Of a DNA stretch of 47,969 nucleotides, positions 17,087 through 25,507 are shown piece after piece (within the stretch, counting starts at the first letter, position 1; every line of letters begins with the position of its first letter). The translations under genes and the position numbers were made by a program. Origin of the DNA: Aquicoccus porphyridii (lineage in GTDB: Bacteria; Pseudomonadota; Alphaproteobacteria; Rhodobacterales; Rhodobacteraceae); assembly GCF_008369105.1 (NCBI RefSeq), contig NZ_VINQ01000023.1, positions 2,013-49,981 of the forward strand. The letters are read 5' to 3'. The notes beneath the pieces were generated by a model that was not told the origin of the DNA, made no database searches, and saw only the letters and a program-made list of their open reading frames with translations.

Positions 17087-18112
17087 ATGGTTGACACCTC
17101 CCTTATCCCGCAACGCCTGTCCCGCCTGCGGCCCGATTGGGCCTGGATTGCGCTGGGGCTGATCCTTCTGGCCGTGGCCGTGTTCGAGCGGGCGCAATTC
17201 CTGCCCACGCTGGACTTCGCCTCCGGCGCGCTGGCCAGCACCGCACCGTTTATCCTGTTTGCCGTGCTGGCGATCGGCTGGCTCAAGGCCACCGGCGCCG
17301 AGAGCCTTCTGGCCCGCGCCTTCCAGGGGCGCGAGATGCGGATGATCCTGCTGGCGGCGCTGTTTGGCGGGCTCTCGCCGTTTTGCTCGTGCCAGGTCAT
17401 TCCCTTTATCGCCGCCCTTCTGGCGGTCGGCGCGCCGCTCTCGGCGGTCATGGCCTTCTGGCTCGCCTCGCCGCTGATGGACCCGGCGATGTTCTCGATC
17501 ACCGCCGGCACGCTCGGATTCGACTTCGCGCTGGCCAAGACCGGCTTCGCCGTGGCGCTCGGCCTCATGGGCGGGTTCGGCACGATGCTGTTCAAATCCT
17601 CTGCCGTCTTTGCCGATCCCCTGCGCGAGAAACCCACGGTCGGAGGCTGTGGCGCGAAGAAACCCTTCTCGGGTCAACCCGTCTGGCGCTTCTGGGCCCA
17701 TGCCGAGCGCCGCACGACCTTCCGCGACAACGCACTGCAGAACGCCGTCTTCCTGCTCAAGTGGCTGTCGCTGGCCTATGTGCTGGAGGCGCTGATGATC
17801 CGCCACGTGCCTGCCGACATGATCGCCGGCGTGCTGGGTGGCGACGGTATCCGGCCGATCCTGCTCGGGGCCTTCGTCGGCGCACCGGCCTATCTCAACG
17901 GCTATGCCGCGGTGCCGCTCGTCGATGCGCTCCTGCAACAGGGCATGGCGCCGGGCGCCGCGATGAGCTTCGTGATCGCCGGCGGCGTCAGCAGCCTGCC
18001 CGCCGCCATCGCGGTCTGGGCCCTGGTCAAGCCGCGCGTCTTTGCCGCCTACATGGGCTTTGCGGTGCTCGGCGCGATGCTGGCCGGGCTGGGCTGGGCC
18101 GCGCTGGCCTGA
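17087..18112 (+). CDS. ArsP/YraQ-type (DUF318) permease
   Basis: This 341-residue membrane protein has about 8-10 hydrophobic segments. The family signature SPFCSCQVIPF is around residue 100 and a mirrored segment is in the second half (LGAFVGAPAYLNGYAAVPLV). Proteins of this family export organoarsenicals (ArsP) or act as putative permeases. The CxC-like Cys pair is present, and a second Cys sits in the central loop (VGGCGAKK). It is co-transcribed with the ArsR gene, which suggests a metalloid or metal efflux role; the substrate is not shown. A perfect hairpin follows the stop. Confidence 0.87.
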   Translation: MVDTSLIPQRLSRLRPDWAWIALGLILLAVAVFERAQFLPTLDFASGALASTAPFILFAVLAIGWLKATGAESLLARAFQGREMRMILLAALFGGLSPFCSCQVIPFIAALLAVGAPLSAVMAFWLASPLMDPAMFSITAGTLGFDFALAKTGFAVALGLMGGFGTMLFKSSAVFADPLREKPTVGGCGAKKPFSGQPVWRFWAHAERRTTFRDNALQNAVFLLKWLSLAYVLEALMIRHVPADMIAGVLGGDGIRPILLGAFVGAPAYLNGYAAVPLVDALLQQGMAPGAAMSFVIAGGVSSLPAAIAVWALVKPRVFAAYMGFAVLGAMLAGLGWAALA

Positions 18113-18140
18113 AATCGCGGCACGGACACCACGACACCAA

Positions 18141-18168
18141 CGGACCGGCCCGTGACAGGGCCGGTCCG
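18141..18168 (+). terminator. Perfect hairpin after the permease gene
   Basis: CGGACCGGCCC (18141-18151) and GGGCCGGTCCG (18158-18168) form an 11-bp perfect stem with loop GTGACA. No T run follows, so it is a terminator-like or mRNA-stabilising structure. Confidence 0.7.
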
Positions 18169-18330
18169 CACATGCGTTAAAACGACATCCCAACACTCAG
18201 GGGGCTTATTCTTGCCTAAAAGTTGGGTATATACGCTATGGAAAGATCGCGGCCGGTGAGGGCCAATCTAAATGATGCCTTCACGCAACCCGGGTATCAG
18301 GGGGCTGCCCGCGAACAATCGGAGCAGGGT

Positions 18331-18990
18331 ATGATCGAGTTCGAAAACGTCAGCAAGTCCTTCTGGACCGGCTCCCAACGGAAGGTGATCCTCGAACAGG
18401 TGTCCTTCCGGGTCGAGCTTGGCAATTCGCTCGGCATCCTCGCCCCCAACGGCACGGGCAAGACGACGCTCATCAACATGATGGCCGGGCTTGAAAAACC
18501 CGACGAAGGCACGATCCGGCGCAGCTCGCGCATCTCTTTCCCGCTGGGCTTCATGGGCGGGGTCGTGTCCAAGGTTTCGGCGGTTGAAAACAGCCGCTAT
18601 ATCGCCCGCCTCTACGGGCTCGATCCCGACTATGTCGAGGCGTTCTGCCGCTGGCTGTGCAACCTCGGCGAATATTTCGAGCAACCGCTCGGCACCTATT
18701 CCTCGGGGATGCGGGCGCGGTTCTCCTTCGCGCTGATGCTCGCGCTCGATTTCGACATCTACCTCATTGACGAGGGCATGCCCGGCTCCACGGACGTGGA
18801 ATTCAACAAGAAAGCAGGCGACATCCTGCGCGAAAGATTGCAGAATACGACGACCGTCATTGTCTCGCACCAACCCGAGACTTTAGAGAAATTCGTGCGC
18901 AGCGCTGCCGTTCTGATGGCTGGCAAACTTCATATGTTCGATACCTTGGAAGAAGCGAAACAGCTCTATGACTACGAAACCCAAGGCTAG
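18331..18990 (+). CDS. Capsule polysaccharide export ATPase, KpsT-like
   Basis: This is a 219-residue ABC ATPase of the KpsT/CtrD polysaccharide-export group. It starts MIEFENVSKSF, has a Walker A-type APNGTGKTT at 38-46, a signature GTYSSGMRAR, Walker B IYLIDEG, and an H-loop VSHQPE. The first P-loop position is Ala instead of Gly. The frame is open to 18223, but the ATG at 18331 is family-typical and has GGAGCAGG just upstream. It overlaps the KpsE-like gene by 23 bases. No KpsM-type permease, its expected membrane partner, lies in this window. Confidence 0.88.
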   Translation: MIEFENVSKSFWTGSQRKVILEQVSFRVELGNSLGILAPNGTGKTTLINMMAGLEKPDEGTIRRSSRISFPLGFMGGVVSKVSAVENSRYIARLYGLDPDYVEAFCRWLCNLGEYFEQPLGTYSSGMRARFSFALMLALDFDIYLIDEGMPGSTDVEFNKKAGDILRERLQNTTTVIVSHQPETLEKFVRSAAVLMAGKLHMFDTLEEAKQLYDYETQG

Positions 18991-20728
18991 AAAATTCCGC
19001 ATCCACCGGACAGCGCCAGGTGCGGCTGCGGGGGCGGAACAGCGCGCGCAAGCCCGCGTTGCCGAGGATCACGCTCGCCACGGCAAAGCATCGCCAGCCG
19101 CGGCCAAAGCCCTGCGCGATCCCGTGACCCCCGAGAAACTGTTGCGCGACCCCCAGGCCGCGCCAGCCGCGGACGACAACGCCTCTGCCGCTTCCCCGGC
19201 CAATTCTCCGGCCAATTCCCAATCCGGACCCGCCCGATCCGGCGAGGTTGCATCGGCCCGCGAAACCCGGACCGAAACCGATATCGACGCGATCCGCAAA
19301 GAGGGCCTGACCGGGCGGCAACTGCGCATGGCCCGCCGCGTGGCCCAGAAACACGGGCTCGCCCCGATCTCCGACTTCGACGCGGTGCGACAGTTGCGCC
19401 TGCGCGGCATCGACCCGTTTCAACGCTCCACCATGCTCGAACTGGTCGTCCCCAAGGACGCGGGTGGCAGGGCCGCCATCGCCGATACCGGCAATCTTCC
19501 CGCCGGGGCCACGTCGAACCTGCCCCAGACCGTCCAACCCGGCAAGACCAACCTGCCCTCGACCGACACCACCTCGCCCGCCGATCGACGCGCTTCCGAG
19601 ATCATGGCGATCCAGCGCGACATCATGCGCCGCCGCCGCAAGCGGCTGATCCTGCTGTTCACGCGGCTGGCGGCCTTCGTGTTCCTGCCCACCCTCCTCG
19701 CGGGCTGGTATTATTTCGCTGTCGCGACACCGATGTATTCCACCAAGACCGAATTCCTGATCCTTCAGGCCGACGGCGCGGGTGGCTCCGGCATGGGCGG
19801 TTTCCTGCCCACGCAATACGCCACCAGCCAGGACAGCATCGCGGTGCAATCCTACCTGCAATCCAAGGACGCGATGCAGCGTCTTGATGACGAGATGGGC
19901 TACAAGGCGCATTTCTCGCAGGACTGGATCGACCCGATTCAGCGGCTCTCCCCCGACGCCACGAACGAAGACGCCTACAAGCTCTACAAGGAAAACATCA
20001 AGATCGGCTATGACCCGACCGAAGGCGTCGTCCGGATGGAGGTGATCGCCGCCGACCCGCAGATCGCCACCGATTTCTCCTCGCATCTCATCACCTATGC
20101 CGAAGAACGGGTGGACGAGTTGTCGCGCCAGAAACGCGAGGACGCGATGCGCTCGGCCAGCGAAAGCCTCGAAAAGGCCAAGACCGAACGTCGCGAGGCA
20201 CAAGAGGCGCTGGTGCGGCTCCAGGAAACGCAAGGCGTTGATCCGACCGAACAGCTTGCCGTGCTGCGTCAGCAGATCGGGCAATACGAGATGCAGTTGC
20301 AGGAAAAACAGCTTCAGCTTCAGGCGCTGCTCGACAACGCGCGCCCCAACCAGGCCAAGGTCGATGGCGCCAGCGGCGACATAAGACGGCTTGAAAACCT
20401 GCTGACCCGCCTCACCGCCGAGATGTCCGAGGCCCAATCCGGCACGGATTCGCTCGCCGCGCGCGCCGCCCGGATCGAGATGGCCAAGGCCGATCTCGCC
20501 ACCGCCGACCTGTTCCTGCAATCGGCACTCCAGAACGAGAAACAGACCGCGCTCGAAGCCAACCGGCAGGTGCGTTACCTCACCGTCCCGGTGCGCCCGA
20601 TCGCCGCCGACGCGCCTGCCTATCCGCGCGCCTTCGAGAATACATTGCTGGCCTTCCTGATCTTTGCCGGCATCTATCTCATGGTCTCGCTCACCTCGTC
20701 CATCCTGCGCGAACAGGTCTCCTCCTGA
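18968..20728 (+). CDS. Capsule export inner-membrane/periplasmic protein, KpsE-like
   Basis: This 586-residue polysaccharide co-polymerase-like protein has a first transmembrane helix at about 227-250 (LFTRLAAFVFLPTLLAGWYY), a large periplasmic section with a long coiled coil (about 375-500, rich in EKAKTERREAQEAL-type heptads), and a final helix at 557-580. This is the KpsE/CtrB plan. It carries an unusually long cytoplasmic N-terminus of about 220 residues: low-complexity Ala/Pro/Ser, then a structured piece with RQLRMARRVAQKHGLAPISD and LRLRGIDPF. Its role would be linking the KpsT export complex to an outer-membrane channel. It starts inside the kpsT-like gene and ends one base before kdsA. 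Confidence 0.87.
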   Translation: MTTKPKARKFRIHRTAPGAAAGAEQRAQARVAEDHARHGKASPAAAKALRDPVTPEKLLRDPQAAPAADDNASAASPANSPANSQSGPARSGEVASARETRTETDIDAIRKEGLTGRQLRMARRVAQKHGLAPISDFDAVRQLRLRGIDPFQRSTMLELVVPKDAGGRAAIADTGNLPAGATSNLPQTVQPGKTNLPSTDTTSPADRRASEIMAIQRDIMRRRRKRLILLFTRLAAFVFLPTLLAGWYYFAVATPMYSTKTEFLILQADGAGGSGMGGFLPTQYATSQDSIAVQSYLQSKDAMQRLDDEMGYKAHFSQDWIDPIQRLSPDATNEDAYKLYKENIKIGYDPTEGVVRMEVIAADPQIATDFSSHLITYAEERVDELSRQKREDAMRSASESLEKAKTERREAQEALVRLQETQGVDPTEQLAVLRQQIGQYEMQLQEKQLQLQALLDNARPNQAKVDGASGDIRRLENLLTRLTAEMSEAQSGTDSLAARAARIEMAKADLATADLFLQSALQNEKQTALEANRQVRYLTVPVRPIAADAPAYPRAFENTLLAFLIFAGIYLMVSLTSSILREQVSS

Positions 20729-20729
20729 C

Positions 20730-21563
20730 ATGAAACACGTCTCCCTCGGCCCGCTCACGCTGGGCAACAACCTGCCACTCACCGTGATCGCCGGCCCCTG
20801 CCAGTTCGAAAGCGTGGATCACGCCCTGATGATCGCCGGGCGCATGAAAGAGATCTGCGCCGATGCGGGCGCGGGGTTCATCTTCAAGGGCAGTTTCGAC
20901 AAGGCCAACCGCACCTCGCTTTCCGGGCAGCGCGGGCTGGGCCTCGACGAGGGGCTCAGGCTCATCGCCGATGTGAAAGCGGCGCTGGACGTTCCGGTGC
21001 TCACCGATGTGCACCTGCCCGATCAATGCGCCCCCGTGGCCGAGGTCGCCGACGTCTTGCAAATCCCCGCCTTCCTCTGCCGCCAGACCGATCTCCTGCT
21101 CGCCGCCGGGCGCACCGGCGCGGCGATCAACGTGAAGAAGGGCCAGTTTCTTGCCCCCTGGGACATGGCGAACGTGGTTTCCAAGCTCGAGTCGACCGGC
21201 AACACGCGCCTGATGCTGACCGAGCGCGGCACATCCTTTGGCTACAACACCCTAGTCGCCGACATGCGCGCCCTGCCGCAGATGACGCGCCTGGGCTACC
21301 CGGTGGTGATGGACGCCACCCATTCCGTGCAACAGCCCGGCGGGCTTGGCGGCGCGTCGGGCGGACAGCGCGAATTCGCCCCCGTCATGGCCCGCGCCGC
21401 CGTCAGCCTCGGCATTGCCGCCGTCTTCATCGAAACCCATCAAGACCCCGACAACGCCCCCTCCGACGGGCCCAACATGATCCCGCTTGACGCCATGCAG
21501 GGGCTCGTGCGCTCCCTCATGGCCTTCGACCGGCTGGCCAAGGCCGACCCGATCACGATTTGA
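20730..21563 (+). CDS. kdsA: 3-deoxy-8-phosphooctulonate (Kdo-8-P) synthase
   Basis: This 277-residue enzyme condenses PEP with arabinose 5-phosphate to Kdo-8-phosphate, for lipopolysaccharide core or capsule linker. Family stretches are VIAGPCQFESVDHALMIA, FKGSFDKANRTSL, TDVHLPDQC and VIETHQDP-like VFIETHQDPDNAPSDGPNMI. The ATG at 20730 lies one base after the KpsE-like stop. The open frame upstream overlaps the kpsE-like gene and lacks homology. Its position after kpsT/kpsE-like genes suggests Kdo supply for a group-2-type capsule or for LPS. Confidence 0.95.
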   Translation: MKHVSLGPLTLGNNLPLTVIAGPCQFESVDHALMIAGRMKEICADAGAGFIFKGSFDKANRTSLSGQRGLGLDEGLRLIADVKAALDVPVLTDVHLPDQCAPVAEVADVLQIPAFLCRQTDLLLAAGRTGAAINVKKGQFLAPWDMANVVSKLESTGNTRLMLTERGTSFGYNTLVADMRALPQMTRLGYPVVMDATHSVQQPGGLGGASGGQREFAPVMARAAVSLGIAAVFIETHQDPDNAPSDGPNMIPLDAMQGLVRSLMAFDRLAKADPITI

Positions 21564-21580
21564 ACAAACGAGCATTCATC

Positions 21581-23077
21581 ATGACCAGACCCTTGAGCGA
21601 CGTGGCCCCCAACACGTGGGAATTCCTGCGCGACCCGATGATCCGGCCCACGGGCTTTCGCGAATATGACGCGCGCTGGAAATACCCCGACGAGATCAAC
21701 CTGCCCGGCATGACCGCGCTCGGCTTGGGCCTCGGCACCCAGATGCGCCGCCGCGGCATCGACCCCGTCATCGCCGTCGGCAACGATTACCGCGACTATT
21801 CGCTGTCCATCAAGAACGCGCTGATCCTCGGCCTCATGCAGGCGGGCATTGAGGTCAAGGATATCGGCCCGGCACTCAGCCCGATGGCCTATTTCGCCCA
21901 GTTCCACCTCGACGCCCCCGCCGTCGCCATGGTCACCGCCAGCCACAACCCCAATGGCTGGACCGGCGTCAAGATGGGCTTCGAACGCCCGCTCACCCAC
22001 GGCCCCGACGAAATGGCCGAGCTGCGCGACATCGTGCTTGAAGGCCAGGGCGAGCCCGCCCCCGGCGGCTCTTACGAATTCGTCCATGGCGTGAAAGAGG
22101 CCTATCTCGACGATCTCGTGGGCGATTTCCGCATGACCCGCAAGCTCCGCGTCGTCTGCGCCACCGGCAACGGCACCGCCAGCGCCTTCGCGCCGGAACT
22201 GTTCGAGAGACTGGGCGTCGAGGTCATCTCCTCGCACAACCAACTCGACTACACCTTCCCGCATTACAACCCCAACCCCGAAGCGATGGAAATGCTCCAC
22301 GACATGGCGGCATCGGTCAAAGCCAGCGGCGCCGATTTCGCGCTCGGCTTTGACGGCGATGGCGACCGCTGCGGCGTGGTCGATGACGAGGGCGAAGAGA
22401 TTTTCGCCGACAAGGTCGGCGTCATCATGGCGCGCGAGTTCTCCAAGCTCTATCCCGGCTCGACCTTCGTGGCCGATGTGAAATCCACCGGCCTCTTCGC
22501 CTCCGACCCCGAGTTGCAGAAAAACGGCGCCAAGGCCGATTACTGGAAAACCGGCCATTCCCACATGAAACGCCGGGTCAAGGAAATCGGTGCGCTCGCC
22601 GGGTTCGAGAAATCCGGCCACTACTTCCTCGCCGAACCGATCGGGCGCGGCTATGATTGCGGGCTGCGCGTCGCGGTCGAGATCTGCAAGCTGATGGACC
22701 GCAACCCCGACAAATCCATGTCCGACCTGCGACGCGCCCTGCCCAAAACATGGGCGACCCCCACCATGTCGCCCCACGCGCCGGATACCGAGAAATACGA
22801 CATCCTCGCGCGCATCGTGGAAAAACTGGTGGCCAAACACCAAGCGGGCGAGACCATCGCCAACCGCCCCATCAAGGAAGTGGTGACCGTCAACGGCGCC
22901 CGCGTCATCCTCGACAACGGCTCATGGGGCCTCGTGCGCGCCTCATCGAACACGCCCAACCTCGTCGTGGTCTGCGAAAGCTCGGCCTCCGAGGCGGAAA
23001 TGCGCGCCATCTTCGCGGATATCGACACCGTGATCCGTACCGAACCCGGCGTCGGCGCCTACGATCAGACGATCTGA
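21581..23077 (+). CDS. Phosphomannomutase/phosphoglucomutase
   Basis: This 498-residue alpha-D-phosphohexomutase moves phosphate between C6 and C1 of mannose or glucose, feeding nucleotide-sugar synthesis. The phosphoserine is Ser121 in VTASHNPNG and the Mg-binding loop DGDGDR starts at Asp258. The sugar-recognition loop is GFEKSGHYF and the phosphate-binding C-terminal loop is VRASSNTPNLVVV. The length fits the ManB/AlgC group. I chose the ATG at 21581; an in-frame TTG at 21560 overlaps the kdsA stop. It is the last gene of the capsule/Kdo operon, followed by repeat copy B. Confidence 0.92.
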   Translation: MTRPLSDVAPNTWEFLRDPMIRPTGFREYDARWKYPDEINLPGMTALGLGLGTQMRRRGIDPVIAVGNDYRDYSLSIKNALILGLMQAGIEVKDIGPALSPMAYFAQFHLDAPAVAMVTASHNPNGWTGVKMGFERPLTHGPDEMAELRDIVLEGQGEPAPGGSYEFVHGVKEAYLDDLVGDFRMTRKLRVVCATGNGTASAFAPELFERLGVEVISSHNQLDYTFPHYNPNPEAMEMLHDMAASVKASGADFALGFDGDGDRCGVVDDEGEEIFADKVGVIMAREFSKLYPGSTFVADVKSTGLFASDPELQKNGAKADYWKTGHSHMKRRVKEIGALAGFEKSGHYFLAEPIGRGYDCGLRVAVEICKLMDRNPDKSMSDLRRALPKTWATPTMSPHAPDTEKYDILARIVEKLVAKHQAGETIANRPIKEVVTVNGARVILDNGSWGLVRASSNTPNLVVVCESSASEAEMRAIFADIDTVIRTEPGVGAYDQTI

Positions 23078-23112
23078 TACATCATGCATTGCGCCTGCCC
23101 GTACCGGCACAA

Positions 23113-23188
23113 TGAGTATTTTTTCCAAGAAAGAGACCAGCGGGCTGGCTGAACCCGCACCCCTGCTCTTTCTTGGCCCAAATACTCA
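23113..23188. repeat. Dispersed bipartite inverted-repeat element, copy B
   Basis: The left arm TGAGTATTTTTTCCAAGAAA and the right arm CTCTTTCTTGG..CAAATACTCA match copy A at 15129-15209. The inner hairpin is GCGGG/CCCGC, a different sequence from copy A. It sits between the convergent phosphohexomutase and M3 peptidase genes, the same genomic setting as copy A. Confidence 0.75.
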
Positions 23189-23230
23189 ATCCCGGTCCGC
23201 CAACCCGCGCGACGCCCCAAGTGCAGCCGG

Positions 23231-25249
23231 TCACTCGGCCGCGACCAACCCCCGCCCCTTCAAAAGCGCCTCAACCCCGGGCAAACGCCCGCGAAACCGC
23301 TGATAAAGCTCCGCCGCATCGACCGATCCGCCCTTCGACAGGATATGCGCCTCCAACGCCCGCGCGAGATCCGGGTCAAACGCATCGCCCGCCTCCTCGA
23401 AGGCGGCAAAGGCATCGGCGTCCATCACCTCGGACCACATGTAGGAATAATAGCCCGAGGAGTACCCATCCCCCGAAAACACATGCGCGAATTGCGGGCT
23501 GGCATGGCGCATCACGATCGCATCCGGCATCCCCAGCCGCTCGAGCACCTCGGCCTGCCGCGCCATCACGTCGCCCGGCGCCGCCCCGTCGTGAAACTCA
23601 AGGTCCACCATGGCCGAGGCGACATATTCCACCGTCTGGAACCCCTGGTCGAAATTCGCCGCCGCCAGCACCTTGTCGAGCAGCGCCGCAGGCATCGCCT
23701 CGCCCGTCTCCACATGCCGGGCGAACTCGCGCAGCACTTGCGGAACCTCGAGCCAGTGCTCATAAAGCTGCGACGGCAATTCCACGAAATCACGCGCCAC
23801 CGATGTCCCCGACACGCTCTCATAGGTCACGGCCGACAGCATCTGGTGCAGCGCGTGGCCGAACTCGTGAAACAGCGTGCGCGCATCGTCATAGGACAAG
23901 AGCGCCGGATCGCCCTTGGAAAAGTTGCACACGTTGATCACCACCGGCGCCTGTTCCCGTGGCCACTTGGCCTGCCCGCGCATCGCCGAACACCACGCGC
24001 CCGAGCGTTTCGAGCCGCGCGCGAAGTAATCGCCGATAAAGACCGCCACATGCCGCCCCTCGCGCGTCACCTCCCAGGCGCGGCAATCGGGATGGTAGAG
24101 CGGCACCTCCAGCGGCTTGAACTCCAACCCGAACAGCCGGTTCGCACAGGCAAAGGCGGCCGCGATCATCGCGTCGAGCGAAAGATAGGGCTTCACTTCC
24201 GCCTCGTCGAAATCATGCTCGACCCGGCGCCGCTTCTCCGCGTAATAGCGCCAGTCCCACGGCTCGAGCCGCCCGTTCACGCCATCTTCGTGCATCATGG
24301 ATTCGAGCACCGCCGCATCCGCCTCGGCCCGCGCCTTGGCTGGCTCCCACACCGCCATCAACAACTCGCGCACCGCCTCCGGCGTCTTGGCCATCTCGGT
24401 CTCGAGCTTGTATTCGGCGAAGTTGCCATAGCCGAGCAACTTCGCCCGCTCCTCGCGTAGCGCCAGGATCTCACCGGCAATCGCGCGGTTGTCGGTCTCG
24501 CCGCCGTTCGCACCGCGCGCGGCCCAGGCCCGGAACGCCCGCTCGCGCAGATCGCGGCGCGGCGAGAATTGCAAAAACGGCACGATGAGCGAGCGCGACA
24601 GCGTGACCACCGGCCCATCCGCCCCCTTCTCCCTGCCCGCCGCCCGCGCGGCCTCGACCACGAACCCCGGCACCCCCTCCAGATCGCTCTCGGTCAATTC
24701 CATCACCCATTCGCGCTCATCGGCCAGAAGGTTCTGGGTGAACGCGGTGCCGAGCTCGGCCAGCCGCGCCTTGATCTCGGTCATGCGCGCGTCGGCCTGC
24801 CCCTCAAGCGCCGCGCCCGCGCGCAGGAAACTCCGCCGGGTCAACATCAGAACCCGCGCCTGCTCCTCGCTCAAATCCAGCTCCGCGCGCGCCTCCCATA
24901 CCGCCTCGATCCGGGCATAAAGCGCCTTGTTCGCCGTCACGGCCGCGAAATGCCGCGCCAGCCGGGGCGAGAAATCGCGCTGCAATGCCTGCCGCGCATC
25001 GTTGCTGTCCGCCCCCGCCACGGTGAAAAACACCGACAACACCTTGTCGAGCTTCTCTCCCGCCGCTTCCAGAGCCCCGATCACGTTGTCGAAATCGGCC
25101 GGCCCCGCATCCCCGGCAATCGCCGCGATCTCCGCCTCGTGTTCGGCCAGTGCCGCCTCCAGCGCCGGAGCGAAATCCTCGTCCGAAATCGCGTCGAACG
25201 GGGCGATCCCGAACGGCGTGTCCCAGTCGGTCAAAAGCGGGTTGGTCAT
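23231..25249 (-). CDS. M3 family oligopeptidase (PrlC/oligopeptidase A-type)
   Basis: This 672-residue cytosolic zinc metallopeptidase cleaves short peptides, including signal-peptide remnants. The zinc motif HEFGH is at residues 461-465 (TLFHEFGHALHQM). The family-typical GTSVARDFVELPSQLYEHW follows, and the C-terminal GYSSGYYSYMWSEVMDADAF is also present. The N-terminus NPLLTDWDTPFGIAPFDAIS fits oligopeptidase A. AGGAGGCCGCC precedes the ATG. It appears monocistronic. Confidence 0.94.
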   Translation of the reverse strand: MTNPLLTDWDTPFGIAPFDAISDEDFAPALEAALAEHEAEIAAIAGDAGPADFDNVIGALEAAGEKLDKVLSVFFTVAGADSNDARQALQRDFSPRLARHFAAVTANKALYARIEAVWEARAELDLSEEQARVLMLTRRSFLRAGAALEGQADARMTEIKARLAELGTAFTQNLLADEREWVMELTESDLEGVPGFVVEAARAAGREKGADGPVVTLSRSLIVPFLQFSPRRDLRERAFRAWAARGANGGETDNRAIAGEILALREERAKLLGYGNFAEYKLETEMAKTPEAVRELLMAVWEPAKARAEADAAVLESMMHEDGVNGRLEPWDWRYYAEKRRRVEHDFDEAEVKPYLSLDAMIAAAFACANRLFGLEFKPLEVPLYHPDCRAWEVTREGRHVAVFIGDYFARGSKRSGAWCSAMRGQAKWPREQAPVVINVCNFSKGDPALLSYDDARTLFHEFGHALHQMLSAVTYESVSGTSVARDFVELPSQLYEHWLEVPQVLREFARHVETGEAMPAALLDKVLAAANFDQGFQTVEYVASAMVDLEFHDGAAPGDVMARQAEVLERLGMPDAIVMRHASPQFAHVFSGDGYSSGYYSYMWSEVMDADAFAAFEEAGDAFDPDLARALEAHILSKGGSVDAAELYQRFRGRLPGVEALLKGRGLVAAE

Positions 25250-25351
25250 GGCGGCCTCCTGTCAGTTTCGCGCCCAGACATAGCCACTCGCGCAGGCCCC
25301 CACAATGCCATGCCGCGCCGTGCTTCATCTGACTGCAAATACCTCGGGGGT

Positions 25352-25369
25352 GTGGGGGTTGACCCCCAC
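25352..25369. terminator. Short hairpin between the M3 peptidase promoter side and the moeB-like end
   Basis: GTGGGGG (25352-25358) pairs with CCCCCAC (25363-25369) around TTGA. The upstream CAAATACCTCGG resembles the AAATACTC half-motif of the dispersed element. No T run follows. Confidence 0.45.
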
Positions 25370-25441
25370 TCCGACCCGTCTCAAGGGCCCACCGCACGCC
25401 CCGTTAACCCCAAACGGTTACATATGAAACCACTTTACCCG

Positions 25442-25477
25442 GCAGCCGGATGTCAGCCGGGCAGCAGCCGGATGTCA
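25442..25477. repeat. Direct repeat upstream of the M3 peptidase gene
   Basis: GCAGCCGGATGTCA occurs at 25442-25455 and at 25464-25477, with a 22-base period, in the 258-base gap between the moeB-like stop and the M3 peptidase start. The region is also C-rich. Its role is unknown. Confidence 0.7.
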
Positions 25478-25507
25478 CCCCCCCCTTTCGGGCACCGCAC
25501 GGTGGCG

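Noticed and set aside
18188-18227. CCCAAC/GTTGGG inverted repeat upstream of the KpsT-like gene
   Set aside because: Six-base arms with a loop of nearly 30 bases are expected by chance. Not a convincing structure or operator.
18857-20782. 641-residue minus-strand open frame opposite the KpsE-like gene
   Set aside because: The plus-strand gene has transmembrane and coiled-coil structure and fits its operon. The antisense frame is a shadow.
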